Translations under genes and position numbers: made by a program
Assembly: GCF_963678635.1 (NCBI RefSeq)
Contig: NC_087062.1
Coordinates: 37,410,518 to 37,474,517 of the forward strand
Source: Symsagittifera roscoffensis
Taxonomy: Eukaryota > Xenacoelomorpha > Acoela > Convolutidae
Length of the DNA stretch: 64,000 nt
Direction of reading: 5' to 3'
Shown: positions 11,401 to 21,189 of the stretch, piece by piece
Layout: every line of letters begins with the position of its first letter
Position numbering within the stretch: position 1 is the first letter of the stretch
Notes under the pieces: generated by a model
What the model saw: the letters and a program-made list of their open reading frames with translations, nothing else
Database searches by the model: none
Told to the model about the DNA's origin: nothing

Positions 11401-12781
11401 ATTACCTATCGCATCAGTACATTAAAAAAAAACATTATCAAACAGGTTCCTCAAGCCTTAGCTGGGCTCTTAGCGTTTAACCATTATTAAGCGGCCATGG
11501 AGTAGACGCTAGGACGTGAAGTGTGACTTTTAATCTCCATATCGGGGGTTCGATACCGGCACAGCAGAATTTTTAGAACTACTTTTTGCCTTTTTCTCGC
11601 CTGGGATTGCGAAGTGCAGCTTTGACGCTGTGTAAAAGTGTTTCAACATGGTTGAAAGTGTGTAAGTAAAGTGCAGAATGAAAGATTTTGACGCTAATTT
11701 TTGATGATCCAGTTCTTGAAATTGGTATGCATGAACATTTTTAGTCTTAGGATGGGTTACATATTTTAAGACCATTTATCCACTGGGGAAAGGACCAACA
11801 CAAGAGCTGTACAGCTCATCACGGCGAACCGCTGTTGGGCCCCTGTTTACATATTTAGTCTTAGGATGGATTTATACTGGTTATTGTTAATAGTTGATCT
11901 TAAGATAGTTACAAGTATCCGGGAGCGTATTATCTCTGATTAAGGGGATAGTTTTTGGACTTACAATATATGATTGCATTTTCAGGATTGATTGCTTACT
12001 GGAAATCGAACTTGGTTTTGAATGTGGGAAAAAGGAATTAAATTAGTTGCTCAGCTATTTCAAAACAAAAGGAAAGCAATGAAAATGTATGAACTGAAAT
12101 TGTAATTAGTCAAAAGGTGGGACATCGTTGGAACCAGTTTAATAATTCACTTGCAATTAAAAACATAAATTTTAATTGGCCTGCCCCTTTACTTTTAAAA
12201 AGTTATAGCCAGTAGTTAATAAATTATGATCTCAATTTAGAGGCGGGTTGTGCGGAGCTGCTGTTTGAATCTGTGAACCAATGCGACATGCAAATCAGAC
12301 TGGAGATTTTCAAGCATGTGGTTCTCTCTGGTGGATCTACTATGTTGCCCGGATTCCCCTCCCGCCTGGAGAAGGAGATCAAACAGCTGTACCTGGAGAG
12401 GACTCTCAAAGGAGACAAGTCCAGACTATCGGTGAGTCACGGCGATTAATTGGGCTGAAACAGAAACTAAATCACTAGTTATACAAGAACTCCGTCGAGA
12501 TGACTGAAACTTGATGATATATCTATGCATGGCGATTTCTGAGGGACTGATTGTTGTTTCTTTGAAGTAATAGATCCGTAATTATGTCATATTTACGGTT
12601 GTAGAAGTTCCGCGTGAAGGTCGAGGACCCCCCGAGGCGGAAGCACATGGTGTTCCTGGGTGGGGCAGTGCTTGCCAACATCATGAAGGACAAAGTGGAT
12701 TTCTGGATCACGAAAGAAGAATTCAGCGCGGGTGGCATGGAGGGAATCAGGAACAAACTCACTCCTCCAACTGCTGTTTAA
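645..12781 (+). CDS. ACTR2: Actin-related protein 2 (Arp2/3 complex ATP-binding subunit)
   Basis: Ten exons: 645-686, 765-881, 1053-1274, 1347-1419, 1503-1639, 7110-7195, 7303-7366, 7435-7522, 12241-12431, 12605-12781. Every junction is GT-AG and the frame is kept throughout, giving 398 residues (human Arp2 has 394). Visible motifs are the first phosphate loop (CDNGTG, then FVKCGYAG after intron 1), VGDEAS, LLTEPP, the second nucleotide loop [20 protein letters not shown], and the C-terminal block [18 protein letters not shown], which is typical of Arp2 rather than conventional actin. In the family, Arp2 binds ATP and, with Arp3 and five ARPC subunits, seeds branched actin filaments in the cytoplasm. 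The start ATG gives the expected short N-terminus. The protein is more diverged than most animal Arp2, for example around residues 89-105 and in the last 20 residues. Introns 5 and 8 (about 5.5 and 4.7 kb) are swollen by repeats; the other introns are 68-171 bases. Confidence 0.97.
1740..2560. repeat. repeat-derived start of Arp2 intron 5
   Basis: 1740-1900 matches a dispersed family seen again near 14.2, 14.6, 19.9 and 61.0 kb. Shared landmarks are a 'gatccagttttctc' type block, then 'atcaaaaaagtgtcaatcataaattgttctagaaat' in fragments, then 'gagctt'. 1900-2560 is AT-rich intron sequence without coding signal. At 2114-2132 there is a hairpin with an 8 bp stem (ACACTTGC, loop GAA, GCGAGTGT, one G.T pair). 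Confidence 0.45.
2574..2658 (+). pseudogene. tRNA-Leu(CAA)-like sequence, probably a pseudo-tRNA or SINE head
   Basis: The outer seven bases at 2574-2580 (AAGCTTG) pair with 2652-2658 (CAAGTTT), one pair being G.T, like an acceptor stem. Inside are an A-box-like TGGCTGAGTGG, an anticodon arm with loop CTCAAAA (anticodon CAA, Leu), a long variable region as in tRNA-Leu, and a B-box-like ATTCGAATCC. The T-stem does not pair (GCAGA against CCTAG), so a working tRNA is unlikely. It lies in Arp2 intron 5, just 5' of a Helitron-like element. Confidence 0.5.
2690..4678 (+). mobile_element. non-autonomous Helitron/Helentron-like element, copy 1
   Basis: The parts in order are a TATC-type microsatellite (2691-2735), a conserved block beginning TATATTTAAATGCGA that contains short GTCT repeats, about nine degenerate ~165 bp core repeats (3060-4590), and a 3' end with a perfect hairpin (GCACC at 4654-4658, loop GGA, GGTGC at 4662-4666) followed 8 bases later by CTAT at 4675-4678. 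A hairpin a few bases before a CTAG-like end is the hallmark of Helitron 3' termini. Microsatellite plus tandem core repeats resembles non-autonomous Helentrons (HINEs, such as the bivalve 'pearl' elements). There is no transposase gene. The 5' end is not fixed. Two relatives lie at 5366-6900 and 14887-16151. Confidence 0.6.
3060..4590 (+). repeat. ~165 bp satellite-like core repeats inside Helitron-like copy 1
   Basis: Units carry the landmarks 'ctctcaggggttgcgaat', 'gactgctcaaatccttgtag' (in parts) and 'gagatatgacgttttt'. The last landmark recurs at about 3153, 3323, 3382 (partial unit), 3549, 3717, 3910 and 4091, so spacing is mostly 165-193 bases. Units beyond 4090 are more degraded. The short open frames here are by-products of the repeat. 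Confidence 0.75.
4679..5365. repeat. ATT-rich spacer with a perfect hairpin and microsatellites
   Basis: Contains (ATT)n at about 4735-4765 and 5221-5290, which produce an isoleucine-only open frame that is not a gene. A perfect 8 bp hairpin at 4796-4814 (ACACAAGC, loop AAA, GCTTGTGT) sits about 570 bases before the microsatellite of Helitron-like copy 2. The hairpin at 2114 sits at a similar distance before copy 1, so it could belong to the element's 5' part. No coding signal was seen. Confidence 0.45.
5366..6900 (+). mobile_element. non-autonomous Helitron/Helentron-like element, copy 2
   Basis: It begins with (TATC)n at 5366-5422. The same TATTTAAATGCGAGTGACAG block as copy 1 follows, then a second block starting TATATTTAAATGCGGGCTTC, then core repeats with the 'gatatgacg' landmark near 6064, 6220, 6383, 6551 and 6713 (spacing 156-168). 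The 3' hairpin is decayed (TACC GGA GGTGC at 6874-6885) and is followed by TTAG instead of CTAG. It lies in Arp2 intron 5. Confidence 0.55.
7523..8396. other. first part of Arp2 intron 8, no feature recognised
   Basis: AT-rich intron sequence following the donor at 7523. I see no repeat landmark shared with the rest of the window and no convincing coding signal. Confidence 0.5.
8397..9130. mobile_element. Tc1/mariner-type hairpin MITE in Arp2 intron 8
   Basis: The element starts TA-CAGTGCTGATTTAAATTATC (8397 on) and ends with its inverted copy, ...AAATCAGCACTG-TA (to 9130). It therefore has a TA duplication and a CAGTGCTG terminus as in Tc1-like elements. The inverted arms are about 310 bases each (to about 8708, and from about 8815), separated by ~105 bases. 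The two short open frames in the arms are mirror copies of each other, not genes. There is no transposase, so it is non-autonomous. The arms differ by only scattered substitutions, so the element may be fairly young. Confidence 0.85.
9131..9718. other. intron 8 sequence between MITE and tandem duplication
   Basis: AT-rich intron DNA. No coding signal and no clear repeat boundary. Confidence 0.4.
10536..10606 (+). pseudogene. tRNA-Lys(UUU)-like sequence, copy 1
   Basis: Contains an anticodon-arm-like GTGACTTTTAATC (loop CTTTTAA, anticodon TTT) and a B-box-like GGGGTTCGATACC at normal spacing. The 5' half gives no convincing acceptor or D stem. It is best read as a tRNA-Lys-derived SINE head or pseudo-tRNA. 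Confidence 0.45.
11491..11566 (+). pseudogene. tRNA-Lys(UUU)-like sequence, copy 2
   Basis: Second copy of the tRNA-Lys-like stretch, inside the second unit of the tandem duplication. It has a small extra repeat (GTGAA) before the anticodon arm, which further breaks the tRNA fold. Confidence 0.45.
11631..12240. other. 3' part of Arp2 intron 8
   Basis: AT-rich intron DNA up to the acceptor at 12239-12240. It contains no recognised repeat and no coding sequence on either strand. Confidence 0.4.
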
Positions 12782-13400
12782 TTAACGAAAAGAAAAGAGT
12801 TCTTAGAAAGAGGAGCCTATAATTCAAACAAAACACAGATGAACTGACACCTAAATGAGGCAACAAGAAGGCTAGCATTCTTTAAAGAGTAGTCTTGTAT
12901 CGTTTCTCTATATAATTCGATTCTATCTCGCCAAGCAAAGCACCGCTTCAATTTTTCCATTTCTTGATTGTACCGATTTATTGATTTACTCCTAGACCTA
13001 TCTAATTGCGACTTGAGTTTCGATGATTTTGATATCTGGAAAATCAATTTAAAATGTAATATTGGTTAGCTTGGCTGAAATTAATCTAATTTATGCACAT
13101 TGGGTGAACCGCTTAATTTGATATAATTTCATCCAGCGTCAAAATTTCATCGCTGATTATGTTTTTGTTGAATAATGTTATTGAAAATATTGATAAATTG
13201 TACCAAAATTTTGCCTTGTGAGCTTAAATGAATCAAGTCAGATGTTTTCTAGCCATATTTTTGTACATACTTTCCAGATCTTTATCTTACTAATTATGAT
13301 GTAATTAATGCTATTCAATTAAGTTTGTTGAAGTCATCAAACGTCTCTTTTGCAAGCTACAGAAGTAATAAATGATTGATCTGAGAGCAATCGATGTGAA
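12782..13400 (+). other. Arp2 3' flank with probable poly(A) signal
   Basis: Follows the Arp2 stop. An AATAAA at 13367-13372 is a candidate poly(A) signal, giving a 3' UTR near 0.6 kb. No other gene is visible. Confidence 0.4.
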
Positions 13401-13759
13401 GAAAATTAACAACTAGTTTTCTCTTGCTTTTTAAAGTTTTGGTTGAATCTACTAACATGACAAATCTGAGCTTCAATCAAGTTCTAGAAATGTTATCGCC
13501 GCGTCAATCGTGGAAAAAAAACTTTTCGGTTGAAAATTTGTCGGGATTTTTGCTGCATGATTTTCTTAAAAACCATGAATCGCTCGCTGAATATCGAGCT
13601 GGTATTGGTTACGCTTCTATCAGCAAGCGTTATTAAATCGGAACATAGATTTTTTGCTAGTAAACAAATTGTCGAACGAAATCAGTTGTTTGATATTTTG
13701 GTTCATAATCAGCTTAAATTGTGGGCAGAATGCTGCACGTTTAGCCTGGCTTTTCAAAG

Positions 13760-14886
13760 GTAAAAAGGTCGAATCCGACCAGGATATAATTTAACTATGG
13801 TAAAAGTAATGGTCGGATTATCATTTGTTTGCTTATTAGGAGTCAATGAACGTAGTTAAGATTCTGATATAGGTGTTGTGTTAAGAATCTTATATGAATT
13901 TATTGCTTTTTCTTTATAGGAAAAGTCTTAAAACTTAATCTTGCTGAAATTGGTTTTTTAAAAAGTAATGAACGTAGTGAAGACTCTTATATAGCTCTTG
14001 ATCATTTTTTTTTCAGGAAAAAGTCTTGAAATGCTCTAAAAACTACAGAGGTGCATTCATACAAATTAATGCATTCATGAATGCATTTGAGTAAATATGC
14101 ACATTTTGAATTTAATTGAAATTCATCTGCTAAAAGTTACCTAAATAGCACTCTCCAAATACGAACGTGGAAATGGCGCGAAAAAACGAACCATTTTTCA
14201 GTTTCGAAAGTGGAATTTTATTTTGATACTTCCAGCGGAATAAAAACTTGTTGATCCCGTTTTGTCAAAATGGGTTAAGGTTATCAAAAAGGGCCAATCA
14301 TAAATTGTTCTCGAAATTCAAAGAGCTTAAAGGGCATCTGTTTTTATCTTTGAAATTCGATAAATGAGATTTTTTCTACTGAGACAGTGTTTTTTTTTCG
14401 GTTTACTTGGGTTTATTACCGTTTTCCAATTGTCAGTTTTGCATATTGACTTAAGATTTCTTTTCAAGTTCAGCTAATTTCTTTAGTTAAAAGGACCAAA
14501 AACTCAGCTAACAGCAAAAACGCAATGGTCACGAAAAATGTGATCGACTTCGAATTTCGAAAAGGGTTTTAATTTTCAGATTCTTAGCGGAACGAAAACT
14601 TTACCTATTGATCTTCTTTCAACGAAACGAGTTTTTTGTTATCAAAAAGTGTCGATCATTAATTAATCTTGAAATATAAAGAGCCTTAAATTCATTTTTT
14701 GAATTTGAAATTTTCAAAAAGCAGTTCACTGTTGTTACTGTTTCCTGGTGTTCATTAACCCTTTTCCAACTGTCAGTTGGCTGTTTATTGTTGGCAGAGC
14801 ACGGATTTTGCTAATGTTTAAAGCAATGTTCACTAAAATTGAAAATCGTTTTGATGTATTCTTGTAACGGTGCAGCTAATAGTGTT
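13760..14886. repeat. dispersed repeat family C, several partial copies
   Basis: Two copies of a short module ('atgaacgtagtgaagactct', then 'tatata', then 'caggaaaaagtctt') lie at about 13845-13930 and 13970-14030. Two longer modules at about 14130-14480 and 14500-14830 contain a 'gtttcgaaagtggaatttta' type block, 'gatcccgttttgtcaaaatg', 'caatcataaattgttctcga' and a terminal 'ttttccaactgtcagttggc'. Related copies occur near 1.8, 7.0, 19.0, 19.9, 50.7, 54.5, 61.0 and 62.5 kb. There is no coding capacity. The family is unidentified; no termini or target duplications were found. Confidence 0.6.
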
Positions 14887-16151
14887 GTTTCCAATAATCT
14901 ATCTATGCTATATTTAAATGCGAGTGACAGCTATCTCCCATTTTAAATCATAATATTTTTGCATGTTTAACGAAAGAATTTTTTCATGTTTAAGCTATAT
15001 CATATATTGCAATGCTTGAGAAAGTTTTTCAATTAGTTTTCCGCAAGGTCAATAATTTTTCACTATTTTTTCGAGGCCAAGTTAAGTCGCCTGTCTGTAT
15101 ATCTGCTTTTTGATTGAATTTGATTGTATGTTTACCCGTCTCCTAATTTTTTAACTTTCAATTTGGTTTCGACGATTCAGTTCAAAATAATACTACTGTC
15201 AAATGGTTGTCTCCAATTCTTTATCTTAATCTGGAATTTCTATCTGTTTTTCTGTCTTTTTTTTAATCCTTCTTTTTCGATCTCTTTTCTATTTTTTTCT
15301 ATCTTCCTTTTTTATTTATTCTATCTTTTTTTCAATCCTTCTTTTTCGTTCTTTTTTTCAATCTTTTCGATCCTTTTTTTTATCTGTGTTTAATCTTTCT
15401 TTTTCTCTTTTTTTTTCCTTGATCTTTCTTCTTCGATCTTTTTTTTTCTATTTTTTTCGATCCTTCTTTTTCGATATTTTTTTCTTTCTTTTTTTCTATC
15501 TTTCTTTTTCTTATTTTTTTTTCAATCCTTCTTTTTCGATCTTTTTTTATTATCTGTTTTTAAAAAAATTTTGTTCCTTTTTTTCGATGCTTCTTTTTCG
15601 ATCTTTTTTTCATCTTTTTCTATTTTTTTTTTCGATCCTTCTTTTTTGATCTCTTTTTCTCTATCTTTTTTCTCTATCTTTTTTCTATTTTTTTCTCTGT
15701 CTGTTTTTTCTATCTTTTTTCGATCCTTCTTTTTAAACCTTTTTCTGTCTTTTTTCTGTATTTTTTTTATCCTTCTTTTTTAACCTTTTTTTATCCTTCT
15801 TTTTGATCTTTTTTTCTCTATTTTCTTAAAATATTTTTTGAGCCTCCTTTTTCTTATATTTTTTTAAAATCTTTTTTCGATTTCTTTTTCAATCCTTCTT
15901 TTCGATCTTTCATATATATATTTTTCTAAATTTAAACTTAAGTTTTCAAAAAACTTGATATGACGTTTTTTATGATTTTTCGAATGAATTTCGGAAAACT
16001 TAACAAAAATTGTTTTCAAAGTTTAAATTTTCTAACCAGGTAATTGGGTGCTGTCAGAGTACATTAAAAGGCTGCAGATCTGGTTTCCAATATATGCGGG
16101 TTTTCATGAGTTGTCAAAAGTTCGAAGCACCGGAGGTGCTTTACACGCTAG
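14887..16151 (+). mobile_element. non-autonomous Helitron/Helentron-like element, copy 3 with CTAG end
   Basis: It opens with a short TCTATCTATG tract and the block TATATTTAAATGCGAGTGAC shared with the other two copies. The middle is a long pyrimidine tract (15240-15910) in place of most core repeats. One core repeat remains ('cttgatatgacgttttttat' near 15955). The 3' end is intact: hairpin GCACC (16127-16131), loop GGA, GGTGC (16135-16139), 8 bases, then CTAG at 16148-16151 followed by T. That is the expected Helitron 3' end and flank. There are no genes inside. Confidence 0.65.
15240..15910 (+). repeat. pyrimidine-rich minisatellite
   Basis: Irregular tandem repeat of about 15-25 bases, on the pattern 'ccttctttttcgatcttttt'. 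It makes long Phe/Ser/Leu-rich open frames on the plus strand (15124-15783) that are artefacts of base composition. It lies within Helitron-like copy 3. Confidence 0.8.
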
Positions 16152-16839
16152 TAAGAAATGAAAAATCCGTTCTAGAAGCTCCCAAATTATCAGCTGGTAA
16201 CATAAGTTTCATAATTGCGCATGTGGATAAAAGATAGTTGAAACATCCCCAATGAAGCAGTTCCGTGCATGGACTTCCGGTTAATAAGTCTTGGCCGAAC
16301 AGTGTATTGAGGTTGAAAACAATTCGGCTAATTTTAATTATGTACTGGTTAAAGTAATGAGTGGACCTTATATCGACCAATCTTCAATCAAGTAAAACTA
16401 GTTTGGCTTTTATGACTGACTTGGTTTGTTTACGCTTGCGATTAGCAAGCGTTATTATGCTGGAATATAGATTTTTTCGGGTTAACAATTTAAACAGAAT
16501 CATTTGATAGCTTGCTTTATTAATGAATTTAATTTTTATGAAAATGTGGGTACAGTAGTGTGGTGGTACAGAGCGGGTTCATGTCGCGAAGGATCAAACT
16601 TTCGAGTCCGAGACCATGCCAGTCGATCAACGTCGTTAAGACTTATACAGGATGCAATGATTTTTAGTTTTTTTACAGGAAAATTTTTCTTAGGCTCAAG
16701 TTTACTTTTCAAAGTCAGATTCTTTATTGTAATCTAGTACTAGACTTTTCGTAAATAAGTTTAATCACAGGACTCATTTGGTCTCCTGGTTCTACCTTGG
16801 CTTTTATTGATGTCAAATTTCTTAGTGTCTCCTGCCCAC

Positions 16840-16912
16840 TTAGGCTGGAGGTAACGAATAAGCCTGGGACGGCAATAGTCCTGGGATCGAATCTGACTAG
16901 GACTTGTTTCTT
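16840..16912 (+). pseudogene. tRNA-like module (B-box type)
   Basis: GGCTGGAGGTAACGAATAAG resembles an A box and GGGATCGAATCTGACTAGGA a B box plus 3' stem. A diverged sister lies at about 19648-19712 (GATCTAGAGGTAACG, AGTTTGAATCTGGCC). Neither folds into a clean cloverleaf by eye. Probably tRNA-derived SINE heads. Confidence 0.35.
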
Positions 16913-17391
16913 CAAACGGTTCAAAAAGTTTTGGCCTTTTATATGTCAGTTGATGTTTTTTGGCTTAGTTGCAATATATAAAAATCGTGTTTTTACTGCA
17001 AACAATTTTCACTGTAGTGGCTTCAAGTTCTCGATCAATTTTTGTAGTCCGGACGAATCGAAATTTGTTTTTTAAATTGGTTGTAGTTTTACTAGCTCGA
17101 TATGTGAAAATTTCATTATTTTTTCTGATGTTTTGTCTCTTTCATCAGTTCAATAAGTTTCGGTTTAATTTATATCGACTTAGTGGACTCCTCTTGCGTC
17201 GTTTGGGGATCGAAAAAACTTTAGTGTGCGTGCGTGTGTTCTGAGGGGAAAAGGGACGAAAATATTTAAATTAGCTCAGATTTTTTTGAATTTTTTAATC
17301 GGCGTGAAAGGTTTCTGCTCAGATATTTTCGGCTTTGTTACCGCTTGGTTTTTTAATAAGCTCAAATTTAATCAAACATGCGGCACATTTG

Positions 17392-17460
17392 GAGTAGACG
17401 TGACCGGACTGCTTGAGACCGCAAAAGGTTTAGGTTCGAATCCGACCGGATTTTTGCAAG
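17392..17460 (+). pseudogene. tRNA-like module (B-box type)
   Basis: Contains GGTTCGAATCCGACCGG, a good tRNA B box, preceded by GGAGTAGACGTGACC, which resembles a D-arm. A further weak module with GGGAGTTCGATTCCAGTC lies at about 17570-17625. These are likely tRNA-derived repeat heads, not functional tRNAs. Confidence 0.35.
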
Positions 17461-20400
17461 TTTCTCGAGTTTTTGTGTCTTTTGGCTATCGTCCGTCTGT
17501 TTATTTTTGTCGCCTTAGTTCCCGTAGCCTGACTTTTTTAAGGTTTAGCTTTCTTCCAAGTTGCTTGAAACTCCATGCTTCAGACGACACAGCCCGGGAG
17601 TTCGATTCCAGTCGAGACCTGTTTTTTCGCACATAGAAATATTTCGGCTAATTTAGATTGTTGTCGGCCTGTCTGCTTTTTTTGTCGGCTAAGTTCCGCA
17701 GTTTTGAAAATTTGTTTCTTCCTAGCATGCTGAAAACTCTTTGTAAAAATCCTGATTGACAACCACGATTTTTGAAATTTATTTTATTTTTTTTTCCGTT
17801 TGATTTTAACCATAGTCATTTATATTTGAATCGCAAGTGGTGCAAAGCTCTAATGCACGCGCCGTATTCATCTCGTGCCCAATGTAACCGCAGCAGAGCA
17901 AGCGTATTCTATTTGCCAATGACTTGTTACGAATTGTCGCTTGTGGAGAATTGTCGTTTGTTACGAATTGAAGCTTTTTGTTTCGACCATTGAAAATGGA
18001 AAGGAACTTTGTATTCGGGTGTTTTAATTTTTTTCTTTTTTCAACTTTTTTTGTTTTTCTGGCAAAACTAGGTACCACAAATAATCATCGGAAAGGGTAA
18101 AAATGATATATCATTTTAAAGCCTTTTTAGTCTTGATTCGAATGACTTTAAAAAATGTAAATGTTTTCTCAGTATCGAGAAAAACCAATTTGAAATTTTC
18201 GATTTTTAGTCTTATTTCGAACGAATAAAGCAAGCGAGCAGGCGTATAATAGGCTTTTGATAGAAGAAAGATAAGACTATTCACGCTCTGAACACTTAAA
18301 TTTGCTCTAGTTAAATTAGTAAAACGCAAAAAAAAAAATTGCAAAAAATATATATTTTTTTAAACTATTTTTTTTCTGATCATTGTTTGCATAAAACTGT
18401 TGCCCATCTTGTCAATTTTACGAAGAGTGTCGAATATGCTTAAGTGTCGAATATGTTTAAGAAACGACATACAATAAAAAAATATATAATTTTTTTCTTC
18501 AAAAATATGGTCGGAACATTCTGTTACTTGCACAGCAACCGGCTATCCTTGTTGCGAATTGTCGCCTGTTACAAGTTGTTGCTCTATCAAAGTTGATATG
18601 CTAAGATGCGTGTGCATAGAAAACTGCAAATGAATTGAAACCTGTTTAAGTTAGCTTATGGTGCTACCTGTCAAATACCTGTAACTTTTACGGTGAAAAT
18701 TACAATTTACGCTTTGCTAATCGATATCAGAAAATCACCGAAATTTTGATCGAAATCATTGATTTTAAACGATTAAACAAAACATCTGGCTTAAATACAT
18801 GAATTTCTCTTCGAAGATCTAGACCATTAGAATAATACATTCAGCTAAGAAAAAAGTTAAAACGAGAGTGCAGAAAAAAACTTTTGCACAGGTTAGCAGA
18901 CATCTCGAAGTGTAAAACTAGGTTTTTAAACTGAATACTGGACCAATAAAGTGTCAATTAGGTTAGTGAAGACACTTATATAGGTCGTGCTGATGTTTTT
19001 TTTTTAAACAGGAAAAGTCTTAGAATTTGCTCATTCCAAATTTTTTTCGGTGTGACTTTTCTTTTCTGCGCTATGGCTAGCAAATTTATCAAACCAGAAC
19101 ACGACTGTTTTCGGGTTAACCATTTGTATAACCAAATCAACTAAATCATTTGATATTATGGCTTATAAATACGCTCGCAATAAATCAAATCGTAATATAG
19201 AGTTTTTAGTGTATAACATTTGCTTAACAAGATCAGTTTAGTTACTTGATAGATTAGCTTTTACCCTTGAAATCAGCAAGGTTATTGCAATCACAGGACT
19301 CAATTCCTAGTTTCATTAATATCTTGTTAAAATTCATCTCCTGCTACTCTCTGTTGGAAATATTTGTAGCTTTTTAGAAATCCGTCCTATCGAAATTTGC
19401 CTTTTATGTGGGTTGTAATTTTATCATCTCGATTCATCAAAGTTTCGTTTTATCTTGTCTTTTTTTCGGCTTAACAGGTTCCGACCTATTGTATATCAGC
19501 TTAGTGGCCTCAAATTAGGCCGCTTGATGAACGAAAAAACATTTTGTAATAGCTTCAAAAATTTTTCGCCTTGAACGGTTTCTGCTCAAGTATTTTCGGC
19601 TTTGTTACCGTTGTTAGTAAACTCAAATTTCCCGGTCTCCGGCAAAGTTGATCTAGAGGTAACGTATACGCCTCGGACGGCTAAGCTCGTTAGTTTGAAT
19701 CTGGCCAGCATCTGTTTTTTTATGACTAATGAACGTAGTGAATACTCTTATATAGGTCTTGCTGATTTTTTTTTCAGGAAAGTCTTAAAAATTTGATGCA
19801 ATTCTTGAGGTTAAATGCACTTCTGGTAAATGTGCACTTCCTGAGTTCATTGAAAATTCATCTGCTTAAAGTGACATAAATAGAACTCTCCAATTACGAA
19901 CGTGGAAATGGCGCGAAAAAACGTGAACGATTTTCAGTTTCGAAACTGGAGTTTAATTTTTAAATTTCCAGCGGAATAAACACTTTACCCGTTGATCCAG
20001 TTTTGTCAAGTTGGGTTAATGTAATCAAAAAAGCGCCAATCATGAATCGTTTTAGAAATTCAAAGAGCTTTAAAGGCATCTGTTTTTTTCTTTGAAATTC
20101 GAAAGTTGATATATTTTTTAAATAAAGTCAGTGGTTTTTTTTTTAAATTTTTACTTGCGTTCATTACTATTTTCCAATCTTCGATTGGATATGTTTTCAA
20201 ACAGGAAATCTACCGGTTACAAATTTTTTCAGCCTATTATTTGTCTACTTATGTTATGTCGGCTTAAATGTCACATGATGGATTTTTTGTGTGCTGTCCG
20301 CAAGTGTCAATGTAACTGCGAGTTAGTTCGATTTACTCCTGTAATTTGTAAATTTTCTGAATCAGACTTCGTATATTTGTTTTTGTCTTTTTTTTGCTTA

Positions 20401-20672
20401 AAAGCTTCATTCGGTCTGAATGACTTGTGCTTGTCTTAAGACATTTGCTTTTTTTTCGACTTAGCGGCTTTCGCTAAACTTTTTGTGCTGATTGAAAAGT
20501 CTTTTAATTTATTTCGGTTATGTGGAAATGATCGCTTCATTTAATTTGCGGAAAAATTTGAGTAAATTTTTTCGTAATTTTTAAAATCTTCCTATTCTTT
20601 TTTCGGTTTTGATTTTTTGTTTTTACAATAATTTGTACATATGCAAGTACTGCAGCGCAAAAAAAAATTAAT

Positions 20673-20872
20673 NNNNNNNNNNNNNNNNNNNNNNNNNNNN
20701 NNNNNNNNNNNNNNNNNNNNNNNNNNNNNNNNNNNNNNNNNNNNNNNNNNNNNNNNNNNNNNNNNNNNNNNNNNNNNNNNNNNNNNNNNNNNNNNNNNNN
20801 NNNNNNNNNNNNNNNNNNNNNNNNNNNNNNNNNNNNNNNNNNNNNNNNNNNNNNNNNNNNNNNNNNNNNNNN
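20673..20872. other. assembly gap (200 N)
   Basis: Exactly 200 N, so the true length may be unknown. The right flank ('cattcagtgctacttgcaca') resembles sequence near 18515 ('cattctgttacttgcacagc'), so the gap probably falls in another copy of that repeat. Open frames spanning it are meaningless. Confidence 0.95.
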
Positions 20873-21189
20873 CATTCAGTGCTACTTGCACAGTAAACTG
20901 CTATCAGTGATTATTATGGACTTGTTTCTACTCCACTTCCGGCCACACTATTGTGAACCTATTCGTTCTTCATATCTTACATCGTAATATTCCTCTTCCA
21001 GCCGTAATAACACAAAAGGCAATTGAGAGTGAAAACAGTGAAATGCGGTAAAGTGAGTGGAAGCATATATTATGACATTAAGTTAGCTTTATAAAAGTTA
21101 AATCCAAATTTTTAGAAACTAATTTCTTGCGGAGCGGATTTTTTTCGAGGGAATTGAGGTAGGGGATTGAGAAGTAGAAGAGTTAGCAG

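Larger units (their letters stand above)
9719..11630. repeat. 954 bp tandem duplication in Arp2 intron 8
   Basis: Copy one is 9719-10672 and copy two 10673-11630; both start 'gttttcggaaatgattcaac' and end 'gcagctttgacgctg'. The copies are near-identical apart from small indels and a short substitution block near 10838-10865. The 60-codon minus-strand open frames at 10179-10361 and 11133-11315 are the same sequence in each copy and not credible genes. Each copy ends with a tRNA-Lys-like stretch. Confidence 0.85.
16152..20500. repeat. mosaic of dispersed repeats with tRNA-like modules
   Basis: 16.8-17.5 kb and 19.3-19.7 kb are diverged copies of one composite. Both contain a 'ggttgtagttttactagctc' type block, 'gtttctgctcagatattttc' and 'ggctttgttaccg', and each carries short tRNA-like modules. 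18955-19070 and 19725-20230 are family C pieces with 'gaacgtagtgaatactctta' and 'atttccagcggaataaacac'. Open frames such as 17226-17636 cross repeat boundaries and are not genes. No protein-coding gene is supported here. Confidence 0.55.

Noticed and set aside
15124-15783. Three overlapping Phe/Ser/Leu-rich open frames that look like membrane proteins
   Set aside because: By-products of a polypyrimidine minisatellite inside a Helitron-like element.
17226-17636. 136-codon plus-strand open frame
   Set aside because: Crosses repeat modules including tRNA-like parts; no domain or codon signal, and the homologous repeat at 19.4 kb does not keep the frame.
20537-20910. Open frames of about 90-112 codons across the N run
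   Set aside because: Most of each frame is assembly gap.
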